Shown here in pieces: positions 25,901 to 37,500 of a stretch of 64,000 bases of DNA (position 1 is the stretch's first letter; every line of letters begins with the position of its first letter). A program made the position numbers and the translations under genes. The notes beneath the pieces are model-generated. The model did no database searches. It saw nothing but the letters and a program-made list of their open reading frames with translations, and was not told the DNA's origin. Origin of the DNA: Todiramphus chloris collaris (taxonomy: Eukaryota > Chordata > Aves > Coraciiformes > Alcedinidae); NCBI GenBank assembly GCA_025345505.1, contig JANVCC010000013.1:186001-250000 (forward strand), in the 5' to 3' direction.

Positions 25901-26643
25901 GACTTCCAGTAACACGATTAAGTTAAAAATCTTTAAAACAAGGTCTTAAGATACAGAACTTCAGGACCAAAGCTAATTTCTCCTAATAATGTCACTCATT
26001 CCATCTACCCAATCTGTCTCATTTTGCATATTGTGAATAGGAGGAAGTCAGTAAGTAGGGATGTGTGTGATTGGCTGGAAAAAGAGGGTCTCAGGTAAGT
26101 GAAAAGTTATTTTCTATAAACTGCTCTAATAGAAACATAGCAATGCATAACAAATATTTACCTGTGGCAAGAAGAGTGGGGGAAAAACTATATATCTGCA
26201 TTGCATTTATTTCCTGATATCACTGTGGCACATTTAGGCAGTGTTCCTTTCTTTGGTCAGGGTTTTAATCTTTGAAATTGGAAAATAGACTATGCAAAAT
26301 AAAAATCTTCAATGCCTATTTCCTTTGATACTGTATCCTCTTACTTCTATAAGAATAAAACCCAAACCAAGTAAAAAAACTCCACCACCCATGAAGTAGA
26401 TGATTTAAGGCAGATGCAGTTTCTAGGGGTGGAGACAGTACTTGAAACTGAAGAATAGCAATGTGTCATTAATGGTGGAGGAAGTGTTTTTTCCTTGATT
26501 TTGAAAGTTTTCTATCTGTATCTCATATTCTGTGCCTTCAGTTACACCAGAGGGACTCAGGACTTTAAAGATCAAATCAGGTAAATTAATGTGGAGATGG
26601 CGAAGGTAATCCTTAGGAAAAATTTTAACTTTCACCTGACCAT
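22997..26643. other. intergenic, no gene seen
   Basis: AT-rich sequence with short T-runs (23785-23815, 25470-25487). Open frames such as 25431-25742 run through T-rich sequence and show no domain. No repeat family recognised. Confidence 0.5.
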
Positions 26644-26645
26644 TT

Positions 26646-26745
26646 CACAGAATCATAGGGCAGTTGAGGTTGGAAGGCATCTCCGGAGGTCATGTGACAC
26701 ATATCCACACCCTGGGTCATGCAGAACCATCTAGAGCCAAAACAA
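26646..26745 (-). mobile_element. CR1 LINE, short 3' scrap
   Basis: The + strand reads ACAGAATCATAGGGCAGTTG then AGGTTGGAAGGCATCTCCGG, then a degraded form of the usual CR1 3'UTR ending near CCATCTAGAGCC. This is the reverse complement of a CR1 3' end. It is old and only about 100 bp long. Confidence 0.8.
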
Positions 26746-27042
26746 TCAAACAGTATTTTGCATTAATCCCAAATGACATTTTTTAAACTGTCCCCAAAAA
26801 ATAAGAAAAATATACAATGCTATTTTTTTTTATTATTTCACTAGAAAATAAAACATTTATTTTTAGATTGTGATTTTTTTTTTCCCCCCCCATTTTAAAG
26901 TTTTCCATACAGCCACCAAACTAATAAATTTGTTATTCTCACAACTTTAACTTCAGCAGAATTGAAATAATGAGCTAAGGACTTTATTCAATTCTTTGTC
27001 TTCTTAAATGCTCTGGAAGGGCTGTTAACCTCTCTGGACTTG

Positions 27043-27109
27043 ATCACAGAACAGTAGGGGTTGGAAAAGACTTCTGGAGATCATCTAGTCCAACCCTGTG
27101 GTTGGACTA
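27043..27109 (-). mobile_element. CR1 LINE, short 3' scrap ending in a hairpin
   Basis: The + strand shows ATCACAGAACAGTAGGGGTT then GGAAAAGACTTCTGGAGATC, the reverse of a CR1 3' end. It is truncated after CTAGTCCAACC. The last 24 bases (27086-27109) form a perfect 9-bp inverted repeat, TAGTCCAAC with GTTGGACTA, around a 6-base loop. Confidence 0.75.
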
Positions 27110-30100
27110 ATGGAGGTCTAGAATCACAAAATGGACTATGTGTTTGTGACAGCTACTGCACACTGGTTGCTTGTAACAAGCAAGTTCTTTTCTTTGAAGG
27201 TGGTGCCAATTTTCTGTTGCTATAGACAACTTTGGCTTTTGATTTGGAAGAAAACCAATCTTCAACATGTAGAACCAATTTTCCAGCAGTTCATAAACTA
27301 CTTTTGTATTGGAGGTGTTTTAAATGACCATGCCACTTAACCTCATTTCTCTCAAGTCTAGAAAGGTAGTGTGGCCCTTCTCTGGCTTGTGGGAAGGCGA
27401 TTGAAAGCAGTGCAGGACCCAGCTTTTTGCTAACTGAGGGACAGGAGACTGGTGTGCTCACCTATTTATGACTACGCACTGAATCCAAAGAGTACTGCAT
27501 GCTGCTCAAAATACGCCTCTGTCAGATAAAGTTTCACCAGAAACTTATATCCACCCTGTTCTTTCTATGATGATACAACGAGCTGGCAAATAATGAAGTC
27601 TTGTAACACTGTACTTGCATTTCCACCAGATGTCGTTTTCAGGATGATTCATAAATGGTTAGGAGCTTCCGTATGTCTGGAGTATGGAAAAAGCATGTGT
27701 CACTGCAAAAAGCCCTTCCAGGAAGCATGAGCCCAAGCATTCTGTTCAGCATGCCAGCCAGCTCTTTCATCACAGGCAGACAAGAATGGAGCACAGTGAA
27801 ACCTCTCAGAAAAAGACTTCACCTTGGTCAGGAATGGCATTCAAGGCAAACGGTAGAGCAGCTTCACGTCTGTTCCTTGGGCTGGATGACAGAGAGCTGT
27901 ACGATGGGCCTGAACACATAGACCTGTCTGCACCAACACAGTTTTGTTCAAGCACCCCAAATGTATAATTACCATGATGCTCATGCAGGGTGCCTTATGT
28001 CAACAAAATAATTCCCTTTAATATTTCGGGTTTCACTAGTGCAGACTAGATCTCCATCCTCCTCCACTGAAAAATGTGCCATGGGAATTGGCCTGGGATA
28101 GTTTAATTGAAATCAGAGGAAGACTGATGCCATTTCCAAGTAATGCCTTGTGATATACTCCTCATTTACTTAGCAATCACTATATTTACATACAATAATA
28201 ATGCCATCTTACATCTTTTTTTTTTTTCTTTTTTATCCTTTTGAAATACCACGTAATGAAAAAGAAAAACATTCCAAAGTCGAGAAACATTTGATCACTA
28301 TTAATTAACAGAACCTGAATTGTTCTTGTTCTTTTGGTGACAGGGCAGAGGAAGAATTGTCCTTCTAAAAAAATAAAAAGTTAAGAAATAAAATGACCAC
28401 AAAAGTACTTTTGTAGTATACTCCAGAGTAATCTTATTTATTTTTAAACAATGGTAAATCATTCAATTGTTGCAACCAGGCATAGTTCCAAAGGGTTCTA
28501 AATTTGGAGTTAAAGAATTCATCTTGAAAAGGCATGCAGGAAAACAAAACACTCTTCCTCTCCCATTTCCTATTTCAACTGAAGAGAATTTAGGCTCCTC
28601 TTTAGTTGACTTGGCAAGCATTACTTCCCCATGAACTGTCCTTTTAGTCAAGGACCACAGAATGTCCTCTTCTTGTATGAAAAGCATGAATTTATAATCC
28701 TGTGTGTGTTGTAGAAAAGTTTTTTTTTCTTTAAAAATGTGACACAACTTTATTAAAAACATTTTGACATTTTTATATTACTGTACAGAAGTGATTTCAC
28801 TTTCAGCTTGCTGTGTTTTGTATACAGTGTGTGGCCTTCTAATACTGATGATCACAGTGTTAGAATAAACAGCCATAGAACCACAGCAAGGCACTGTGAG
28901 ATAACAAGAGCATCAATGGTCATGCACCAAGTGCTCTGATTCTTCTCAAGGGTCCTGATTCAAAAAGGAGTGATACATAAATGAATCAGGAGATGGAGGC
29001 TCTGCCCTAAGAGTTTAAGTAAATGTCCAAGGAGCTTCAAAGTATCCTTGGATGAAAGGAGGTGACCTTTACACAGGCCTTTGGAGGGGCTATGTCTCCA
29101 CCAGAACTGGGGCATCAAGGATTTCTTTGAGACATGAAGTGTGTATAAGGAGGCTCAACGGTTTTGAGACCTCAGTCACAAGGTTTTTGTATTATAATAC
29201 AAATGCATGTTTTGTGATATTTATGTTTCTAGTGAGTCTGAAAGTGACAGCATCACTGTGGTCAGGGAGGCAAATAATGGGAGCATTTTCAAAAGTAAAG
29301 GTAATTTTGTTTTTCATTTGTTTTACTGGTATTTTCTAAGAAGATCTAGCCCACAATGGCAATTGCAGGGGTTTTTTTCCAGATTAAAACTATGCAGCTG
29401 TTTAACTGAGTAATCATTAAAGATTCCCTGTTCAGGTAAGTCAAGGTCATACAAATAGCTTTGACATAAGAGAGCTGTGATGTTGATATGCTCTGCTATC
29501 CTTTATGTTGCCTTTACTCACTGAAAAATAGATTTGTCATCACACTAATGGCACCTGAAAATTTGGCTTACACTTGAACATGAGTTTGTAAAGATTTTAT
29601 CTTCTGTAATAGTTTAGGAGTTTCAAAGCACTTCTCAAAACCAAGATAAATTTCATCCTATGTCTGCAAGTCCATCTCCCTTAAGCCAGTCATAAGGGGT
29701 TAACATCATAATGTAGAAAAATTAACATCTTTTAACTGGGTGAAACACTACTTACTAATTTTGAATCTGTAAATCAGGCATTTTCAAGGGGAAAATGTAT
29801 GGTACTTGGGCTAGCACTAAAGTACGGTAAAGAAAAGAAAAAAAAAAAAAGCAAACCTGAATCAAAATTTCTGGTTTTCATTTTAAATAGTCTCCCAGGG
29901 AACTATCTGGGAGACAAATTAAGGACATAATGATTTGATTCATAAGATGCTTCAACACATGATTTCACAAGACAAGAAAAACCTTTACTTATACATCAAA
30001 ATATTTTTGTATCCAGGTCCCATATGCAATCATTAATAAACTGTGATTCAGCAGGCTGAAAATGCATCATCCTTGTGAAAATGACAGTGCCATGATCTAT

Positions 30101-30360
30101 TAAAGAGCTTCTGCAGACCTTTTTCAGTTTGAGCTTTCCACAGTACCCTAGATATGCCCAAGTAGCAGGTAAAAATTCCCTTGAAGGCCTGCAGTATCCT
30201 GGATTTTTGCAAGCTGTCGGACACTGTACTGAAGGGAGCCTGGCACCCTGAGTTATGTATTTCAGCTCTAGTCAAGGCTTAGTACTTTCCAGGCATACAG
30301 CCTTCAGGTTATTCAGCATCCACCATGAACAGTTGCTGTAAAACTTCTTGTCACAGCCCA
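27110..30360. other. intergenic, no gene seen
   Basis: Mostly AT-rich unique sequence. Two overlapping open frames at 27655-27968 have no recognisable domain, promoter or splice sites. Nothing else is supported. Confidence 0.45.
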
Positions 30361-30572
30361 GAAGGCCAACTGTATTCCGGGCTGCAACAAAAGAAGCGTG
30401 GCCAGCAGATTGAGGGAGGTCATTCTTCACGTCTACTCCACTCTCATGAGAGTCCACCTGGAGTACTGCATTTAGCTCTAGGGTCCTCAGCACAGGAAAG
30501 ATATGAACCTGATCAAATGATTAGAGGACCTTTAAAGATCCCTTCCAACCCAAAGCAGTCTATGATGTCTGC
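30361..30572 (+). mobile_element. CR1 LINE, very worn 3' fragment
   Basis: Plus-strand CR1 C-terminal sequence is still visible as GGGCTGCAACAAAAGAAGCG and GTGGCCAGCAGATTGAGGGA, the segment coding the usual block after KANGIL. Then comes TCCACCTGGAGTACTGCATT (normally HLEYC), and after a deletion the 3' tail with AGATCCCTTCCAACCC. High divergence points to great age. Confidence 0.8.
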
Positions 30573-31364
30573 AAACATCTGCTGGAGTTAATGAAGTGGA
30601 AGGAGTTGGATGTGTGAACCCTGCTGATGCAAGGAAGATCAGAGGGACAGGGACCTGCTGGCTAACACAGTACAGTTATCTCCACCCATCAGTACCCGCT
30701 GACCTCAGACACACAGCCTGAAAGGGTGTTTTTCTAAATACATTTGTAGTGGATGTGTCAAAGGGTCCTGCTTTGCAACACACAAACCTAAACACCCATA
30801 CATCTCTTCCACCTTTCAGCAGACTGTTTTTCTAACAGTAGGATAAATATGGGAGGCAAAATAAGGAGTGGTCTTTTTCCATTCTATTTTAATAAGATGA
30901 AAGTCTGTAAGCATGGTCCAAGGGAAAGAAAGGAAAAAAAATTAAAGACTTGTGAAGTAGGTCTTGTGGTCTGGGGTTTGCACAAAGATGTTAAATAGCA
31001 GCCAGAGAGAGAAAGCAGAGCTCTGACAGCTAGCTGAGAGAAGAGGCAAGATCTGAAAGACCAACAGAGTAGGAAAGATAAACTGTCACCAAGCCAAAAG
31101 GAAATAAAAAGGGATGATGTTGAAAGGATTTAAGGGGGAGATTTTATTTGTCTCTTCTTGGATGATGAAGAAACCTCGTTAGGAAGGTAAAATATTTTAA
31201 ACATGTTTTTACCATTTTTCTCCCTGGGAGTAGGCCTGTTGTTATGGTGTAGGTTGATCTGTAGAGAAATCCCCTTCTCCCAAGGGGAGCTGGGGAGCAA
31301 AGGCAAACCAATTTCATCCTACCCAACTTCACAGCGATGCAATTGTATTGCTGAACTGCAAGGC
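30573..31364. other. intergenic, no feature seen
   Basis: Unique sequence between two CR1 fragments; no exon or RNA recognised. Confidence 0.5.
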
Positions 31365-31500
31365 ATTCTTCTTTTTAAGACCAGGCTGAATGGGGCTCTG
31401 AGCAACCTGATCTAGTGGGAGGTGTCCCTGCCCAAGGCAGGGGGGTTGGAAGTAGATGATCTCTAAGGTCCCTTCCAACCCTGACAATTCTATGATTCTA
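31365..31500 (+). mobile_element. CR1 LINE, 3' end
   Basis: Plus-strand CR1 3' end. The ORF2 C-terminus reads LFKTRLNGALSNLI-stop. The 3'UTR follows with TCCCTTCCAACCCTGACAAT and the terminal repeats ATTCTATGATTCTA. It is directly followed by a 16-bp tandem duplication at 31501-31532. Confidence 0.88.
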
Positions 31501-31532
31501 TTTCTGGTGGCTGCTGTTTCTGGTGGCTGCTG
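31501..31532 (+). repeat. 16-bp perfect tandem duplication
   Basis: TTTCTGGTGGCTGCTG occurs twice head to tail, exactly at the 3' end of the CR1 insertion. It may mark target-site or replication slippage at the insertion point. Confidence 0.9.
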
Positions 31533-34500
31533 CTATTGCTTCAGCAAATCTAATTGCCCTTCTGGGAACCCCTGGCTTCTTTAGCTCTGGAGGCTGAAAA
31601 TGCAGTTGTTTGCCCTCTCCTTGCAGTCCTTTCTCTTTTGGTTGTTTTTAATGAATACTATATTACTATATCATGGGTAATTTAACACATATATTACTCT
31701 AGTTACATATGTATTAACAGGTTTCTCCACTGTGACAGATTTTACCGTAAAAAACAAGCCTACTTATGAGGTGTCAGTTATCCATTGTGCAGCACCAAAA
31801 CTGTAAATTACAGTTCGTTTCCTAGTACAAATAAATACTTTAATCTCATTAGCTGCAGTAATTTATATAGCGAGATCCTATACTATTGATACCTGTGCTG
31901 TATTTCCTATAGGTGAATGTGTCTGCCTGGTACCTTTGCCTGGCAGTACATCCATGTACCTAAGAGCTTTGATTGCCATGTGAGAATTTATGTTTTTCAG
32001 TACTCATGGAATAAATTATGTAGAAATACTGTGGTGGAAAGGAAGGGAAAATTATTTAGGGATACTGAATCATTTTCTATAGAGAGGTAGAGAAATCAAC
32101 AGAAAAATTATAGTACAGGGTAAGCAGGCAATGGGTCTTGCAGGCTACTTACTAATAACTAGCCTTTGCTGTTAGCTGAACAAAACCTCTCTGGGAGTCC
32201 TAAGATGCTTTCTGCTCTCTCTTACCTTCTCTGTCTCTCTGTCCCTGTTCTGGCTTTTCTACAGAAGAACTTTTGTGCCTTCTAATTTGCAGAATGATAG
32301 TCTGGTGGCAGCAGTATGGGTCAGGAGGAATGAAGCAAAGATCACTGTAATTATAGGGCAATTATTTAGAAAATCTTTAAATGAGATTCAAAATTCTGGT
32401 GGGATAAGCTTAGAAAGAGAATGATCTAAATTCTTAGCATGTAAATGAAGGCAAACCTTGTACTTACTTTTAAGATCTTCTTTTTTTTTTTTTTTCCCAA
32501 GCATAAAATGTCATATCCTACCTAGAGGCATAATCAGATCCTGTCTGATCTTGGCAACATAAAAATAATATTATTTTTTAATTATTATTTTAGGACCCTA
32601 CAAGGTCAAGAAAGATCCTACTGGTGTGAGATGTAGAGCACGTGGTTACTCACATAGTAAGAATGATTGGAGGATTGGCAAACTGGCAAAAATCAGGTGT
32701 GCACCTGAAAAACAAGTAAGTGCTCTTGCTAGAAAATAGATATATTGCTGTCATGGGGTTGACTTTCCTCTCCTTTCTTGAGCTCAGGCAGGCACATACA
32801 GACACACTCATAAGATGTCTCAGTTCGACTGAGTGAAAGCCTCAAATCCCCTCTTACAGATTGGCACAGGTAACCATGAAAGCACAGTTTCCCAAGGAAA
32901 TGGTGACACTGTCATGTTTTGTAAACAGAGTGATTACTAACCCCCCAAATGAAAACAGAAGTTCAGAGACCACCACCATTTACTTTCTCATCTCTGACTG
33001 TGCTTTTTCTTGAAGCTAGGGGATGTCACAGGGACGGGGGTCTAGTATGAATGGATGAGAAAGAGAGCAAGCTCAGGGGTTTTCAGCCTGGTAGGGAGTC
33101 TTAAGCTCCATCCCAGCACCAGATATTATTTCTGTACAATGTAAACTAGTCTAACTGGGAAGCACATACCCCTGCTGTCTCAGCATCCTAACTACTTTTG
33201 TAGTAGTTACAGTTTGTAATCGTAAACTCAGGAACTTTCTTTCTAGTCCTCAGCCTGCAGGACAAAAGGCCTTGGAAATACTTCAGGCTCTTCTTTTTGC
33301 TTGTTAAATTTCTTTTGTTCCTTTCTTTCCTGAAGAAACTGAAAGGAAAAAGAATAAATAATGAAAAATAGGTTACTAATATAATCACATAACAATGAGG
33401 ATAATAAACAAAATGTGAACAGCTTGAATAATTACATCTGTGTTGCCAAGTATAGGCAGCCTGGCTTACGGAGTTTCACTGTCCCCATCCACCTAAGATC
33501 CCATCAAGTCTGCAGAGACAGTGCTTATGGAAGGGGAGCTTGTCTGCCTCTCTGCTCTTCCACACTTACCATTTTCAAGGGGGAGGGCCCCACACAGCAG
33601 GATACTAGCATGGAGCCCCGTTCCTTGCTCTCTGAGTACATTTAATCCTCATCCAAAGTAGAAGCAAACAGCTGTGAGGTCAGTGCAAACCATTTAGTAG
33701 GTCATATATTGAAGGGTTGCTGTGCCCTTTCACGGTTGTGAACACAGTGCTGATCTATTAGCATTTACACGCAGTATGGTTGTGGTACAGCTGCAAGTCG
33801 TAGCAGTGCTGTAAGTGATATAAATGAGGATAGCCAAAGCTCCTTCTGTCGCTAAACGTTCTGCAGCTCTGGGGTTTACACTTGCATTGTGTTACAAAGG
33901 CTTTGGTCAAACAAATTTATTCCCCAAGGAATCTCAGCGCATCTCCCTCAGCCATCACAAAGTCCAAATCAGAATCACATTTCTGGACAATGTGTCGGAC
34001 TCCTGGCCTCAGGCCCAGCTGCTCTCACTGGCTGGGGAAGCACATAACAGCCTTGAAAGCTGCCCTTAACACACTGTGGAGTAAGACAGAGGAAAATGGC
34101 TTTTGCCCATCCTAAACACTTACAGCAGTAAAGGGAGATGGATGTACCAGATCCATCTGGGTCAGATCTTGATGGTGCCTAGGGTAAAGGCAACATATAT
34201 CTCCTCCCATTCCTCAAATATCTGCCTCATTGATTTGATCTGATTTTCCCCTAGCATAAGAAATTTAGAGGGTGGAAGCTGAGATCATTTTCTGATAAAG
34301 CAAAAACATCTGTTAACCTTGAGTGCTGTCATGTCTGCGTCTAGCAGCCAAGAAACCTCCATTTCTGCTCCACATTATCACTGGGCAATACTTTGATCAG
34401 CGGGAAAAGTCTAGGAAAACCAGACTTATGGAGAACAGAGCTTTTCTGGTGTGAATCAAAAGGGTGGCTGCTCTCGCTTAGCAGTGAGATGCTTTGAAAT

Positions 34501-37500
34501 ACAGGTCCTCTGCTTCACTTGCTCAGCGAATTAGTTGTGCATTGTCAGTCTTGCACGGAGGACTCGGAGAGGGAAGGAATTACTGGTAAATCAGTAGCTT
34601 GGAAATGGACCTGCAGAGAATGCAGATGGCAAACCAATGTCTTCTCAGAGTTGTTTTAAATGATGATATTTGTAGGGGATTTTTAGTGTGCATGATGATC
34701 CCAGCTGTCACTACATGGAAGTTCTGCATTGTGAAAGAGGAACATCTGAGTAAACAAAAACATTGTTTTATTCAGTTTAAAGTTATCTGTGCAATCCTAT
34801 CCGTATTGTGATTCAAACTGAGAGAAAAATCTTCATTGAGGATATGCAAGACAGTAATTTCAGGTAGCCCTCTCTCAGATACAAAGGGTGGATTCTTCCA
34901 GGACTCAGACAATTGTTTCCCTGGCTTCCTTTCCCTGTGTATTAGTATGGCAGACAGTCTTAAAGCTTGTTTTGATATTTAATTTTTCATATATCAGTTC
35001 CTGAATCTTACCTCTAAATTGTCTGAGATGGCATTAATTTTTCTGAAATTCATGGTCTGGGACTTCTGGGATACTTCTTTTGGTATCTCTAATCAGAAAC
35101 GTTTTAACTGGTATCTGTGTACATTTGGTTACCAAGAAAGTAGAGCAGAGAGACAACATCTAGTAAATTATTTTTATTAGATTCTAAATACTGCATTCAG
35201 AATGGAAAATGGAACATTTTGCAGTGAAGTCTCCCCTATCTAACAAATCACCAATGATGTAAGTAGGATTTTCTACCTAGTATTTCTATGGGTGTACAGT
35301 TGTTACTTTTTCAAGGTGTTTTAAATACATCTCGACAGTAATGCTAACAGCTGTGTGTTCAGGAATGTAGAATGCAGTTAGTATTCAGGAGATCTGACTG
35401 AATTTGGACTCGTTCCTTGCAATTTACTGTAATTATGTGACTGCGAGAGGTGCTCGTAAATGTTTTAAGGGTCAATAAGAGAGAATTTAATTATATCATG
35501 CTGACAGTTATTTTGCTTTCCACGCATAAAGTATTAAGTGTTAAAACTCTTGGACTGATTAGTATAAAATCAAGATTAATGTCTTATTGTACTGTAAAGA
35601 GAAGGAAATGTGGGCATTGTTAGCACAAATATGAACCCTGATAAACTAAACAGCTATAATCCTTTTGTGGGAAGGACTAGGATAACAGAATATGACATTT
35701 GGCTTTGTTGATGAAAAAAGCCTTATGAAATAAACCAAAACTCAGATGTGTGATCTCTGCAGGGTGACATCATATAGGCGCTAGCTGCCTCCACATATCT
35801 TCACTGTATGCCTTCTATGCAGAGCTCACTGTGGAGTGGGGTGACTGGAAACAGCTGCTTGGCCTCAAGTATTCCAGATAGCAGCTTCTCAAAACAATCT
35901 GCTGGTGAGCAGAGAACTTGTTGTGACTAAGTCATTTTTAGGGGATGTTTCATCTATTTGTCTCATTTTCAAAGCTCTGCTTCCTTCAGGTTTTCCATTG
36001 CAAGGAAAGCATGAAAGATAGCTAATGTTAATGTTGTTTGCATTATGGATTATTGTTACTTTGTCCCTATCACACGATTTTACAATCTGTATATGTGTGT
36101 TTGTCAGTTTTGTACTGTATTCAATGCAGATGGGTTGATTCTGTGACCAGGACTCTCGGATGTGAGTCATGCAAATAATAAATAACAATGCCACCCACCC
36201 AGAAATCTGTGTCATGAATATAACAAATGATAGTGATGAGGGAAAACTGATGTGCAGAATGAAACAATTTGCTGAGGGTCACTCAATTAAGTGTTTAAAT
36301 TCATCCTGCCAACCTAGACTCCTGACCTCCAAAGCCTGTTTCTTCTCTAAGAAAGCTCTTTGTAATACTGCATAAAAAAAAAAAAGTTACTGTGTAGCTT
36401 CTGTTCACATATATCTATGTTAAAACGAAAAGCAAGAAATATGATATTCGAGTAGAGTTACCAAAGACTTCAGAACAGCTGAGGTAACTCTTGACAACCT
36501 TCTGAGAACATGTTCCATAGTGGTTAAGAGGAACCCATTTCACATCCTGTCACCTACATCAAAGACCAGATCTGGAACATAGATGGGGAAAAGTATTTCA
36601 GATTGCATGGAAATCAAGACAAATTTATTGCATTCACAGACTGACTAAAACCAGTTCAAAATATTGAGGTAAACACAAACTGGTCTTTTATCTCATTTAA
36701 AGAAGAGAAGACACAAACTTGTCATATTTCCTGATTTTTCTCTTGTCTTTGTCTGCATTTGAGTAAAAGTATTACCAAGAACAAAAATTTTTAGTTTAGT
36801 GCAAATATTGTTGGGGTTTTTCCAACAACAGTGAAGTTACACAGCTTCAGACTTCTTTAGACTATTTTCTGAATGGTTTTTTAGCATCTACCTGCCATTG
36901 TTTTTTGGATATATTGATTAGCAAGTATTCCATCAACTCCCCACAACATTTTAGTTACAATATTTTCTGCAAACCACATGATGAAAATGTCTATCATTTG
37001 GATGAAGAAATGAAACTGACCTTACTTGGTTTCCTTGTGTAATGCTGCCAAAGTCTGTAACAGTAATGATGATAAATATAAACTCAGAATTTCTTAGCCA
37101 AGATTTTGTAATGAAAAAGCATCAAGTTCCACATGCATTATGTGCAGTTGTGTAATTGCTTTGTAGGAACTCTGAGATAGAGCAGGTGTTTGGGAACAGA
37201 AATGGTTCAATTTGCCTCATTTGGGTGTGTGTTTACACAGTGAAATACTCTTGATTTGTACATTAAAATTGTACAAGAGGCCAAACATACACCCAGAATC
37301 TATATATGAGGGTGTAAAACTGTAACATAGCTTAAATAGAGCAAGAGAGATATTTTTAAAAAAATACAAGGCTCTAGTCCTTATACCAGGATACTCTCCA
37401 AAAATACCAAATTTCAACAATAGCTTTACCCATTTCCATTTTTACATCCTAAAAAGCACTATTTGGTCATTAAAATCAAAATGCTAATTAATATATCCAC

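Noticed and set aside
27655-27968. Overlapping + strand frames of 88 and 94 codons
   Set aside because: Two frames open over the same DNA with no recognisable family; more likely locally low stop density than a gene.
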